Assembly: GCA_963922205.1 (NCBI GenBank)
Contig: CAWUHX010000409.1
Coordinates: 124,001-188,000 of the forward strand
Direction: 5' to 3'
Origin: Romanomermis culicivorax
Taxonomy: Eukaryota; Nematoda; Enoplea; Mermithida; Mermithidae
Length of the DNA: 64,000 nucleotides
Made by a program: the position numbers and the translations under genes. Under the pieces are notes generated by a model, which did no database searches, had not been told where the DNA came from, and saw only the letters and a program-made list of their open reading frames with translations. Position 1 is the first letter of the stretch, and every line of letters begins with the position of its first letter. Below, piece after piece: positions 36,231 through 47,900 of the stretch.

Positions 36231-36717
36231 TGTTAGGCAGCTGTGGGGTCAACACTATGCAAACAGTTCTGACCACAGGGCTAACAACAACAACAACCAC
36301 CAAAACTCTCCCAGGACGTATTCACCAGATACTCGCCAGAACTTTCACCAAACCTCAGGCAGAACACCTTGGGCACGTACCTCAGGAGATCCTACCCAAG
36401 TCTCCAATCCTAATCTTATAAGAGCCTCCCCTGCGCTCACAAAACAAAACAACTTACAGGCCCAACTTGTATTGGGTGACGACTGACGACGCCACAAAAT
36501 AATAATAAACAAAAATTATTATAAATGGAGCGATGGTGGCGAGGCTCCTCCAACATAAATCTTTTTCAATAATGGTAAAAAGACACAAACATCGCGAACA
36601 GTGGCAGCATAACCCTATGCAAATTATCATTCTTTTTCGGGCCACTTTTCGCCTTGTCCAACCGCCTGCGCACCGACGCCGGAAGCTGAACACGTGCACC
36701 TGAGACCCACCTCAACA
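36231..36717 (-). repeat. 3' LTR of element 2
   Basis: 487 bp, 8 longer than the others. Compared with the 479-bp LTR of element 3 it differs almost only by scattered one-base gains and losses (for example GCAAACAG for GCAACAG, TTGGGCAC for TTGGCAC, GACCCACC for GACCACC). That pattern suggests consensus error more than evolution. Confidence 0.93.
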
Positions 36718-36730
36718 TCCCTCAGCCCTC
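36718..36730 (-). promoter_or_regulatory. Candidate polypurine tract of element 2
   Basis: Read on the minus strand, GAGGGCTGAGGGA directly abuts the 3' LTR. One base differs from element 1. It is a weak tract, interrupted by CT. Confidence 0.45.
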
Positions 36731-37457
36731 AAAACCGACCAACGGGAGGTGAAAACCTTTCTGCAGCCTGAGTCTCATACTGAGGCCCCGATCTGCATAA
36801 CAGTTTTCCCCTCGGAAAACAAATTTTTGGGGCTACCACCCTCCAAAATGTGATCCAGCCCCTACCAGGTCCTTCAGGTGACGGCGACCTTGACCAATCC
36901 ATTCGGCAGAGCAGTCCTTTTCAGGCTACCGGAAACGATCACGAACGTAGTTCGGCCTGGACTTTGACGTCGATCTGTGCCTAGATCCGGGGCGTCGCCG
37001 TTCCTCTTCTCCCATGTACTGGTTTCACAGCTTCGGTGATGAGGTGCCCCAGGTGCACTTCCTCCACGGTCGGCCGCTCGCCACGTCGCTCCGTCCAATA
37101 CAAATCCCACTCAGTAAAAAAACATTTTCTATAAAATACTTCAAATATCTAATTACGAAAATTTTTATAAATGCAATTAAAATTTTCACGTCTTCATCTT
37201 TTTCAGGACCCTGAAATTAAACGAGAAAAATACGAGGGCTATGTACACGCCCGAAATAAGATGGACGGAAAGACGAATTTCACCGGGCAACTTTGGGCAC
37301 ACCGAAACGAGAGAAAAAATTTAAATTTTAAAGCAAACAATAAAACGAGATAATATATATTTTTTTGTATTTTGTATTTTATTTGTTTTTTTGTATTTGT
37401 ATTTTTTGGAATAAAAATTTGTACGAAATGATAAATTTCGGTCCAAAAATTGAGCGG
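36731..37457 (-). other. 3' non-coding region of element 2
   Basis: Counterpart of 22219-22960. It keeps the acceptor TTTAATTTCAG (before GG[A/-]TCTG near 37207) and AATAAA (37378-37383), but not the donor GTAAGT seen in element 1. Many one-base differences from element 3 occur here, such as CAAATCCC/CAAATCC and an extra G near 37207. The conserved 78-80 codon frame is broken by these. Confidence 0.5.
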
Positions 37458-37973
37458 CTATATAAAATTATTGTTGCCCGCCGCCATCATAACCGCCATA
37501 TTAGAAGCTACCACGGCGACGGTAGGGACCACCCCGAGCTCCACGACCCCTGAGGAATCCCCCAAAAACTCCTCCAGGTTGGGCCGCGCGAAGTTGTCCG
37601 CCCATCGCTTGACCTCTATACAGTTGCGGATTAACCATTCTGAAGGGTCTTCCTTGACCCTGTCCCTGACCTCGGCCTCGGCCATATCCCCTCCAGTTCC
37701 CCTCTGGTACGAGCCCTGAGTGGAACTTACGGAAGATACTCCAGAAGCTGAGGTACTGGACCTACCTTGACTTTGTTGATTCGCATACGGTAATTTGAAT
37801 ACTCCAGGCTGGTGCCGACCCTGCGAATGAGACGATTGTCGCGAGTGCTGGCTCCTAGTCCTGGATGCATCCCTAGGTTGTCTTTCCGTTAACATTGGAA
37901 TCTTGAAGGGTTGCCCCTCCTCATCCTCGGCCTTCTGGAACTTACCAGAAAATTTCTGAACCATATCAGACAA
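37458..37973 (-). pseudogene. Third gene C-terminal fragment (element 2)
   Basis: The frame starts after a TAG that lies within the run KRR of element 1. It covers the Ser/Gln-rich stretch, then loses the RG-rich tail because a run of five G is four here (near 37690), moving to an unrelated frame that ends at 37458. The DNA for the Gly/Arg-rich tail is present but out of frame. The lesions are shared with element 3. Confidence 0.6.
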
Positions 37974-37979
37974 CCTTCT

Positions 37980-38672
37980 CTATGCTGCCATATCCACTGC
38001 AGTTTGTTGGTGCTCCTGCATTCGGTTGGCATACGCTTCCCTGAATGCAGTACTACCTTCTCCCCACAGGTAGATAGAATAATACCTCTCTGTGACAAAT
38101 GATTTGGCCCGTGCATCAATTGCACCAATATGTCTTGGGCCCAACTGCTGCTGTTCTAACTTTAGCAACACCATGGTACATAAGTATCTCACGGCTGCCA
38201 TTACTATTTCTGCATCAAAATGATGAAACCAATTTGGCATGAACTTGAGCCAAATATACTCCCAAATGGGCTCAGGAACGTTTACGTGATCATACAGGAA
38301 ACCACCCTGAACATCAAAGTGATCCCCATAGTTCTCGTAAAGCTCCTCTACTCCATTATTCACCAATGCCCAGATGATTTGATTCCTATCATCATCTGGC
38401 ATATCCTGAGCAAAGAATTCGATCACCTCCGGTGTCGAAAAATCTATCCTTCCTTTCACCACAGGAAACTTCTTATGGACATCCCAGTAGTCTCTCAAAA
38501 CAGAACTCAGGTACTCCAAAGTTACTTCCTTATCTCTACTTCTCTTGACCGATTTTGTCGGTTCCGACGTAGAGGGTTTAGAAACAACTTTTTTCCCTGC
38601 GGAACTGCTCTGGTTCTGCTGAGAAGTCTTATCCACTTTAGACACGGGCTTAGCCAAAGTACTTTTCGTCAT
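37980..38672 (-). pseudogene. Third gene fragment, unknown conserved domain (element 2)
   Basis: 230 codons between two in-frame TAG codons. It spans part of the Ser/Thr/Lys-rich linker, a basic patch (KRSRDKE), and the whole aromatic/acidic domain that is split in element 1 (FFAQDMPDDDRNQIIWALVN...). The domain is intact here. It starts at an ATG that is only fortuitously first. Confidence 0.6.
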
Positions 38673-38681
38673 TGCACTTAC

Positions 38682-39071
38682 CTAAAATGCAGACGATTTA
38701 CTAGGTACTTTAGCCGAAGCAACCGTCCACTGCACCTGACTCGTAGAACTTTTGGTTCCAGGCATCAGGCTCATCGGCGTAGTTCCAGTCTTGGACTTGG
38801 TTGAATCCGTCAATAAAGGTGTAGATCCTGCAAACTTCAAGTCCACAGACGTAGAACTCCCTGTCTGTTCTCCTTCACCATCACTAATTTCAATGACATC
38901 TTCATCATCTCTCCTTTTAGCCCTATTGGCCCTTCGGGCTAACTTTCTCCTTCCTAATCTTTTAATCTGATCGTCCGTACGACCTTCCGCTCTAAATTTT
39001 CTAACTTCCTCGGCAGTATACATACCTGGTATACCACGGTCCATACTTGGATCTCTGGGAGCTACTTGCAC
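38682..39071 (-). pseudogene. Third gene fragment with SUMO-interaction-like motif (element 2)
   Basis: 129 codons between in-frame TAG codons. Contains the basic RRKLARRANRAKRR patch followed by DVIEISDGEGE, the same motif pair as in element 1, then a Ser/Thr-rich linker. The upstream TAG replaces a lysine codon of element 1 (near 39088); the downstream one replaces a glutamine codon (near 38682). Confidence 0.6.
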
Positions 39072-39083
39072 TGTCGGCGTAAC

Positions 39084-39494
39084 CTAGCTGACTGCAGGTT
39101 GGATGACCTGCGTACTAGCAGGCTGCACCGGCAATTTCGGGATATGATAAGCAGTAGGCGGCTTGGCCGGAGCTTGCACGACTGTAGGCGCTGCCAGAGG
39201 CGTCGGCTGCGCCATAAAACCAGCCAATACCTGCTGCAGCTGCTTCTGCTGCTGATCTAATCTCGCTTTTTGCTCCGCAAGCTGTTTAGCGAAAATCTCT
39301 TTCTGCCTTTTAATTTCCTTTTCAGCTCGCTCCCTGAGCCTTGCTTCAATTTCCTCTATTGTTGGACTTGCAGCAATCGTTATCAGATTGCGTTCATCCA
39401 ACATTTGCTCTGCCCTGACATCCATTCCAGAAAGTAGACTCTCTGTCTGATCTAGTAAAGAGGTTACATGTGTTTCTTGATCAGGCTGTATCAA
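39084..39494 (-). pseudogene. Third gene coiled-coil fragment (element 2)
   Basis: 136 codons from just after a TAA (39498-39500) to a TAG. Carries the Glu/Gln/Arg-rich coiled coil ([15 protein letters not shown]...) and a Pro/Ala-rich stretch. It has an extra 11-residue Val/Pro/Ala segment compared with element 1, which has a deletion there. Confidence 0.6.
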
Positions 39495-41783
39495 CGATTA
39501 AACAGTGACCTCCTTGTCCACTTCTAAATCGTCTCCTACCTGATTCAAGTCTATGGGGGGTGTTGAGGTCTGCAGGTATCGCTTGTTGCTGTGCTTTCGC
39601 CGCAACAGGCTCAGCCTGCATCCCCTGCACCTGATCCATACTACTCATATTAACTCCAGATTGTTGACTCACCGTTGTGCTTACCTCAGTGCCTGTAACC
39701 CGCACTGCTGGCTGCTTACCTGTCGGCTTCACTACAACCTTATCGCCAATATGCGTAATTGTGGAACCTGGAGCATCGGACGGCAATATCGGCTCAAAAA
39801 ATGGCGGCTCGTAACCTGGAACGTATTCCGGTTGATCCGCTAACACACTCTTCTTCTGATTCTCCTTCCTTGCATCCTCACTCATATCTATTGGGTATCG
39901 CAAACCTGGAACTCGGACAGCTATCTGGCGGAAGTAAAACCTCTGATAGCAGTACGGATTATCTTTGTACTGCGGACACTCCGCCAAATGCTTCCTCTTA
40001 TCTTCTGGTCTTTGCTCCCATGATTTTGTCTTGGGCCAAAATCGGATCGGCAAAAATCCGAAACGATTTCCCCAACATGTAATAGCATCGCCCTTTGTTG
40101 GCGTATGCACCTCCGTTACTGGAAAACTATTCAAAAATGATAAGTACTGACCGTACCTTTCTCCCCTCCACAACATCTTCAAGAGTTGTTCCATTCCCTC
40201 AGGGCTAAAGGATCTCAAATAGTTATGGTCAAGGAGAGAGGTAAGGTACTCCTCCGCTTCCTCTCTACAAGCTGGCCAAAATAAATGAAACATGAGCAGA
40301 ACTTTATTACACACTGACTCCAAATTCTTAAAATTGTCCTCAATCAATATTTCAGAATAAGGAGCGATATCCATACTCCAGTGTTGTCTTATGTACGAGT
40401 CTTTACCATTCGAAACTCTGACTGGTTCATACTCGTGGTAATCAACTTCCAGAGATGTTATCTCCAACAACTGTTTCGTTTCTTTCCTATACCTTAGGAA
40501 ATTCTCGTACAAAACCATAGATACTGGTTCATCAAGTCTACTGAAACTCTTCCCTTGATTCACCATATCTACCACCTTCTTCGTAATTCGAGTTCTAATC
40601 TGCTTTTCGGACAAAGCTTCTTCAAACTCTTCATCCTCACTTACCGTATCATACCCGTCCGCATTCTTACTTTTTTCTTTGACGGTATAATCAGGATGAA
40701 TACCCTTAGGTATACTTACTTCTCTCCCTCTCTTCAGATTCGACTCGTAATGAGGGAAGCTGTACTCCGTATAGCCTCCAAATGAGGTATCCATTTGAGC
40801 AGCCATACAGGCATACACCTCCTGTCTCATTACCTGATAAATAGCCGATGACTGCGGCTCTTCTACCTCAGGACTTCCGCAAAAAGCCTGCGGAAAGTTC
40901 TCACCATGTATCATATTAAAAAACCTATACAACCTGAAAGCCATTATCTGAATTTGATCCGCTTTCATCAAATCATGCGGAAAATACTGGAATCCGACCT
41001 CGACTTCCATAGCTAACTCATAGTGGAAAAACACTAGGAAAACCAACAATGAGTAGTAGGCGTCCAGTGCTGAATACCGTATTTCAAACTGCATTAACGT
41101 ATGCCTACAGAATCGTTCACGTTGCGCTCTCTGACGGAAATCGATTTGGAAATAACCGATATCCACCAGATACAGCTCCGTGAACAACCCTTTCAGCTTA
41201 AAAGTCTCTGGGCAAAGTCCCAACTTCCTGGACATTGCCAAAAATCTCCCGTTCAACTGATCTCCTACCTTGGCTACGTCATAATGACGGCCATACGAAG
41301 ACGTTACTCTATGCTTGATCTCTGGTGTTAGATCAACATCTTGGTGCTTTCTACCTGCGCCATTAACATTCCAGATGGCGACCAGATCTGTAACCAAGTT
41401 GTATCCAACGAGAAGCATGTCCGAATCTAAGAGCTCATGAATGAGCGTCCATTCCTTCGGCATGATTGTCCTAGTATCTACAACAAAGGTGTCTCCAGTT
41501 ACCGTCGAGAAGCTAATGACTCTCGCAAACTCCTTCCCTTTTGGGTTGTCAACCCCAGAAGTCGCGAAAACCTTACTCACATACTCTTGAGTAACTTTCT
41601 CTGTATCAAACCCAATAATTGGCTGTCCTCGAAACCTGCTCACCTTCAGGGTTTCGATCATTTCAGCCACCTTACCTATTTCGACCAATTTCGGTTCCGT
41701 CAATTCCAACGGAAATCTCCCGAAATTTGTGGCGAACCACCGTTCCAATTCGCCGACTCTAACAATGCGCTTGACATTGTAGT
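39481..41783 (-). CDS. Third gene, exon 2 (element 2): DEDDy exonuclease-like domain
   Basis: Second copy of the exonuclease exon. The frame opens at the predicted acceptor (exon first base 41783), and all five motif residues are kept: D and E of GFDTE (at 41607), N and D of GYNLVTDL (D at 41388), Y and D of YSALDAYYS (Y at 41077). About 25 amino-acid differences from element 1 over roughly 700 residues spare the motifs. Unlike element 1 it reads in frame into the coiled-coil region, but an extra C in a C-run (near 39555) shifts it, so the end at 39481 is not ancestral. It shows that the exonuclease and the coiled-coil/RG region were one protein. Confidence 0.8.
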
Positions 41784-42475
41784 CTAAAAAATTCAGGCAA
41801 AATGTTTATAACTTTTTAATGAAAATCTTTCCCAAAGCGGACAAACATGGGTTAAATTCTACCTTCACCACAGATAGTAAGCACAAATAGGAAAAAGAAA
41901 AAAGAAATTGCAAGCAGGGGACAATAAGGTACCAAACATATATTGAGTTAGTGTTGGCAGATAGTTAAACACAAGTGCAGCCCCGACTTCTACCTTATAC
42001 GGGAGTACACGCACAGACCACCTGCGTCTTCCATCATTCGACTGCATGACGTCTCAATCCAACGCCCAAAACGGCCTATCTAACTAATAAATTAAGAATT
42101 TCCAAGAAGAAATCTAATTTACCCAAAATGTGGAAATTCATAGAAAATTAAGTAAAGATGGAATTTAGAAATTTAAATAAATTTTGAAATTATCTACCCC
42201 TAGTCGACTAGTTGCTATGCTCCACTTCTTCCCCATCACATAGACGAATTTATTCAACTCGCTATGTGTGTGGAGGAATGATGTAGTTTCGCAAAAAGTC
42301 CAAATTTTGCACTACGGGCAGCTTTGCCACACTTTTTCAAGTTGACAGAACAAATTTGTTCCCACTAAACTTTTACAATTGTCTAGGCCTTCATCTAGAC
42401 ACCTGTGGGCTATAACATCCTGCTTTGCCCAAATAATTTTTAGATTAACTAAGTTTAATAACTTAGGTCGCTTAC
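41784..42475 (-). other. Third gene, predicted intron (element 2)
   Basis: 692 bp, the same length and ends as in element 1 (GTAAGC...TTTTTTAG on the minus strand). It contains several substitutions relative to element 1 but none at the splice dinucleotides. Confidence 0.65.
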
Positions 42476-42587
42476 CATCGACTAAAAAATACCGATTATT
42501 TTGCCGCACCTGCGGCTGACTGTAGGTCACATGGGGGTCCGTGACCAGGTATTGTTTTGTGCGGCGTCCATTGGGGGGCCGCGACAT
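42476..42587 (-). CDS. Third gene, coding exon 1 (element 2)
   Basis: 112 bp from ATG (42587) to the GTAAGC donor, phase 1, the same peptide as in element 1. The upstream acceptor TTTTTCAG (ending at 42664) is conserved, giving a 188-bp exon in both elements. Confidence 0.7.
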
Positions 42588-43060
42588 TTCGACCGCTTCT
42601 TTCTCAAATTCTTCGAATTCCGCACTATCAATTTTCGAAAATTTTTGATAATTTTTATAAGAGCTGAAAAATCGACAAATTTTCCGCTTTCGCTACTTTT
42701 TGTCTATTTTCACTCTAAAACTCAGCGGTTTTCCCAATTCTTCCAATATTCACAGAATTGGGGGGCAACAACTAACTATTTCCTCCGAAAAAATTAATCG
42801 GACTCGGGGAAATTTAAAATTTAGGCCATGAAAAAAGTTTTAAAATTTTAGGTTTTTGCGAAGAGTGGTTTTTTTACTAAAATTTTTGAGAAATTTTAGA
42901 TTTACGCGAGAAAAATTTAAAAATACAGGATAAATACGCGATAAATACATAAATAAATACAATTAAATACAATTTGTACCTAAATACGCAATTCGGGACG
43001 AAAAAATATGGGGGGGGGGTATTCATACGCACACACACACGCGAAAAACAGCGCTACGCG
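42588..43060 (-). other. Spacer between pol and third gene (element 2)
   Basis: Counterpart of 16669-17141, including the run of ten C/G (43010-43019) and the 3' splice site. No gene seen. A single visible difference from element 1 lies near 42726. Confidence 0.7.
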
Positions 43061-44908
43061 CTACGGCAGTTTGTAATTACTAATTTTTGAATCTACAGTA
43101 AACTGCGTGTCCTTAGATGACACGTCGTTAGACTGCAGCCATCTGCCAGTCTCGTAGCGAAAGTGCTTTAACCTGCTCACGGATACCACCTGCTTTTTCA
43201 GCGGCTCTTTCCAGTGAGCGATTTCAAGCACATTCTCTGATAATCTCCTATTATCAGTAACAACATACGGTCCTTGCCACGGCAGACCCAGTTTTTTCTG
43301 TTTATCGACTTTCAGCAAAACCCAATCATTGACGGAATAATCATGAGCTTTCGCTTTACGGTCAAAAAACTTTTTACTGCTCTCGGCAGCTTTCCTGATA
43401 TTCTCTGAAATGACTTCATAAGTTTCTACTAAACTTTCGGTTAGTATATGCTTATAAGCCTCATAGTTCATTGGCAGAACTATGTTTCTAGCAACACCAA
43501 TACTAATGCCAAAATTAGCCTCATGACCTCTCATTAAGGCAAATGGAGAACATCTCGTTGAGGTATGAGGTGTGGCATTATACGCAAAAACGACAGATTG
43601 CAAATGTCTGTCCCACTTATCTGAATCCTCTGTAGCAACCTTTTGCAACTGCTTGATCAAGGTTTGGTTAAACCTTTCAACCATTCCATTTCCTTGTGGA
43701 TGGTAGGCAGTTGTGAAAATCTTCTGACACTCCAATAATTTACAGACTGACGTCATCAAATCAGCTGTAAAGCATGAACCGTTATCACTCAACAATTTCA
43801 CCGGGGTTCCATGCCTGAACACAATATTTCGAAGAAAACTGTCCACAATGGTTACAGCAGATTGATCCGGAATCATTTCTGCTTCCACCCATTTTGTAAA
43901 GTAATCTTGAAATACTATCACATACGGTCTTTTCTCGCTCATGGGAGATATTCCCACAATATCTACAGAAACTATGTCAAATGGTCCTCTAGGAATAATT
44001 GGATTTAATGGCGGTATAGTAGCCTTTCCTGGAGTCGCAATTTGACATATCGGACAAAAGCTGATCCAGCTCCGAACATCCTTTTTGATGCTTGGCCACC
44101 AGAACCGCTTTTTAATAATAGCAAGGGTTCTCTTAAACCCTTGATGCGTCATCATCACTGCTCCATGATACTGATGTAGGACAACTTTTTTGAGAACAGA
44201 GGGGACAACAACTTGATCCTCTGTCTCGCCAAAAGTCTCTCTATATAGTATCCCTTGATCGATATAAAAGTTACTTTGAGACTTGGTGCCACTATTAGCA
44301 CCTAGTTTCTCGAAGATCACTTTTAAATCTTTATCCTTTCCTTGCAACTTTGACATCAAGGCGTTTGAGATAAGCCCTTTCGGTCTACCATCTTCAAATT
44401 CCGGGGCTTCTTCAAACTCCTTCTCCTTCGGTTCAAAAATTCTCTTCACTTCCTCTTTAGATTTTGCTTGCCCAGGAGGATGTCCTTTTTCCTCCTGCTG
44501 CAAGTTTTTTGCCATTTGTCTAGTGACTACCGCCTCAATTTCATATTTCTCAGGCGTTCGATAATTATCAAATTCTGGAGAAATTTTAAGTCGAGTCTCA
44601 TCACTAACACCATACTTTGAAGCCACTGAAGCTGTGGCCATCTTCACCGGAGTGAAGACTCCTACAGCCTCATCCACTTCATCTCCTCTGAGTTCCCGAA
44701 GTTGTTTCACTAAAACTTTGTGGTTTTGGTTAAGGACTTCGTCTTCAGCAAGAGACTTCACATCTTCTTTCTGAAAGATAAGCTCCCATTTTGGTGGCAA
44801 CTTCTCTTTCTGTTCATCCGGTTCCTCCTTCCTGGAGAGAAAATCAGCCATGGCATTCTGTCTGCCAGGCACGTACTCCAACTTGTGATTAAACTGGCAA
44901 ATGAATGC
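43061..44908 (-). CDS. Pol, part downstream of the in-frame stop (element 2): RNase H end and integrase
   Basis: Same frame as the upstream Gag-Pol, directly after its TAG. The translation matches element 1, with zinc motif HHCC, catalytic D, D and E with 35-residue spacing, and the GPY/F module. It has no start of its own. The only DNA difference noticed is silent, near 43148, close to the C-terminus. Confidence 0.93.
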   Translation of the reverse strand, partial: AFICQFNHKLEYVPGRQNAMADFLSRKEEPDEQKEKLPPKWELIFQKEDVKSLAEDEVLNQNHKVLVKQLRELRGDEVDEAVGVFTPVKMATASVASKYGVSDETRLKISPEFDNYRTPEKYEIEAVVTRQMAKNLQQEEKGHPPGQAKSKEEVKRIFEPKEKEFEEAPEFEDGRPKGLISNALMSKLQGKDKDLKVIFEKLGANSGTKSQSNFYIDQGILYRETFGETEDQVVVPSVLKKVVLHQYHGAVMMTHQGFKRTLAIIKKRFWWPSIKKDVRSWISFCPICQIATPGKATIPPLNPIIPRGPFDIVSVDIVGISPMSEKRPYVIVFQDYFTKWVEAEMIPDQSAVTIVDSFLRNIVFRHGTPVKLLSDNGSCFTADLMTSVCKLLECQKIFTTAYHPQGNGMVERFNQTLIKQLQKVATEDSDKWDRHLQSVVFAYNATPHTSTRCSPFALMRGHEANFGISIGVARNIVLPMNYEAYKHILTESLVETYEVISENIRKAAESSKKFFDRKAKAHDYSVNDWVLLKVDKQKKLGLPWQGPYVVTDNRRLSENVLEIAHWKEPLKKQVVSVSRLKHFRYETGRWLQSNDVSSKDTQFTVDSKISNYKLP

Positions 44909-47900
44909 CTACCACCTCTTGAGTTTGTCATTAGTCTGTGTGTTGACCCTCATTGATAATAATGGTTTGTGGTCAGTTTGAATCCTGATCTTTTGGCCCA
45001 AAAGATAATGTTTATAAATTTTAAGGCCGTAAACCACAGCTAAGCATTCCCTTTCGGTGGCGCACCATTTCCTTTCTTCCGCCCGCAATATCCGACTATA
45101 GTAGGCTATCACCCAACGTTCTGAGTCAGTCTCTTGACATAACACTGCTCCCAATGCAATTCCACTGGCATCCGTTTGAAGAATGAATCGCGCAGATCCA
45201 TCTAGAATTGGATGTCTTAAGAAAGGTACTGAGGTCAATGCTACTTTGAGCTTCTCAAAAGTTGTGTAATGTAACTCCGTCACATTCCATGTTCCCTTCT
45301 TGCCTGTTAATTTGTACAAGGGTTCAGCTAGTGCTGCTAGGTCTGGTATAAATTTCTTACACCATTGTAGCATACCTAGGAATCTTTGCATTTTCTTAAC
45401 AGAATCCGGGAATGGAAACTCCGTTATCGCCTTGACCTTCTTAGGATCCGGAGAAATTCCGTTCGCATCCAAGATGTGCCCTAAAAAGTGCACCTTCTCG
45501 GGAAGAAATTCACATTTCTCCGGCTTAAGAGTCAACTTCGCCTTCCTCAACGCTTCTAGCACCAATTTCAAATTCTCTAAGTGTTTCTCGAACGTATTCG
45601 AGAAGATGATAATATCATCTATGTACACTAGGCAAATTTTCCATACCAAATCCCCAAGGATTCTCTCCATCATCCTTTGGAATTCAGCAGGTGCATTCTT
45701 CAACCCAAACGGCATCACTTTAAACTGAAACAAGCCCTCTTGGCATATAAAAGCCGTTTTCTCCTTGCTCTCCTCCTCCATCGGGACCTGCCAATATCCC
45801 GACTTCAAATCTAGAGTCATATAGAACTTTGCTCTTCCAAGGCAATCTAAATAGTCATCCATTCTCGGGATGGGATATTTATCATCCTTGGTCACTTCGT
45901 TTATACCTCTAAAATCAACTACGGGTCTCGTAGTTCCATCTTTCTTTCCAACTAAGAACAAGGGTGCAGCCCACGGTGACTTCGAGGGCTCGATCACTCC
46001 CTGATCCAACATCTCCTTTACGTGTCTCCTCACTCCAGGCCGACTATTAATTGAAGCTCTGTAATATCTCTTTGCTACAGGTCTTGCATCTCCTGTATCT
46101 ATCTTACACGTCAGAGCTGGGGTTGTAGTAGCCGGATCACCAGGCAAGCTAAAGACATCTCTGTACTTCAACAAAGACTCTATAGCTTCCGTTTTCTTCT
46201 CTTCCGAAATTTTCGCCTTCGATATCATCTTGCATAGTGAAGTATAGAACTCTACAAAATCAGCTTTTGATAATGCAGGCATTCCTTGCTTTACCATGCA
46301 GGTCTGATATTCCTTTTCCTCCTTTATCTTTTTCATTTCCTTCACTTTCTTGTACGTATCATCATCTTCAATAAGCATAGATTCTGTATAGCCAATGATT
46401 TGATCTCTCTCAAACCGACAACCAGAACCCGTGGTATTGGAGATTAGTACTACAAACTCCTCTTGTGATCCGTCTACAACCGCTTTCTCCATTCTGAACT
46501 TCCTTTCAGAATCTTTCGATTCGACAATAATTCCGTTCAACGTGGCATCTCCATGTTGATCCCAAAGTTTTGCCTTCATCAAAACATCTGTTCCATATGG
46601 AATGTAGGTTTTAGTACATGCAACAATTGCAACAGTTGTCTTTAGCAGACAAACTTTTGGATAAACAATTTGATTTATGCAATCAGTCGACGCCACACTG
46701 ACTTTAGTTACTTCTTCCATTACCGTTTGCACAGTAGTTACAGAAGGAACTTGAACTACGTCAATCTTTCTTTCAATGCCTTGTATCGTCATGGCATTCC
46801 TTTTGAAATCAATCACCACACCTAAATCTGGGTGCGCTAAAAAATCTGTGCCCAAGATCAGGTCCTCACCTGCATCTGGCAACACTATAGCATTGACTGG
46901 AAAACTTCCGAATTCCGTCTTCATACAAACTGGTACATACCCATAGGCATGCACAACTTTTCCATCAGCTACAGTCACTTTAAGAATACGAGGGTACACT
47001 GTATAATCAACGTCTAATGCCCTTTTCAGGAGCTTAGAAGACATGACTGTACACTGAGCTCCTGTATCGATTAAAGCTCTGGTAGCCGTTTCTTTAATAA
47101 CCACATTTATGTAGAAAGGAACCATTTTCGGATAATTTTCCAACAACCTTCTCTCTATGTCCGTTGCTTTCCTTCCATACTTCACATGAGCCAAATCTCT
47201 TTCTTTTACCTTCTCTAGAGGTGTCACCTTATCCAGGTGAATAATACTTCTGAGAACCAAACTAGAAGATTTGTTTCTACTCTGATCACTTTCATCATCC
47301 ACATCCGTACGGCTTGTCACCATTACGTTATGCGAACTAGGTTGCGACTGGTTCGAAACAAATGATCCAGACTGATCCTGGACGGTACTAGCCTGAATAG
47401 CCGGTTGACTAGTTGGTGCAGGTAACATCAACTGAGGCTGCCTCTGCAACTGGATGCCTTGTTCCCTAAGTCTGCAGAATTCCCTGTATCTCTCAAATTC
47501 TGGGTCATACCCGTACATTTGATCTTCTTCGGGGAATCCTACATAATAGGCACCTCTTCCTCTTCCTCTAAATCCAAATTGAGGTCCACCTCTACCTCTA
47601 AAACTTCCTCTATATGAAGCATTCCTATCACCACCATAATACTGATTAGGCATGCCACGGTTAAATCCACCGCGTTGCTGTTGCTGACGCCGGTATGCTA
47701 ATGTCTTACACTCCTCCGTAGCATGAGTATTATTCTTATGATATATGCAGTAGGGTCTCTGCTGCTTCAACTGCTTCTGCTTTTCAGCAGACGCAGTCTT
47801 CACAGTAGTCAACTCTTTTAAAGCTTCATTCTGAGTAACTTGTAATTTATCCACCTTTTGAACCAATTGTAGCCACTCCTTTGAGAGAATAGCTAAAAAA

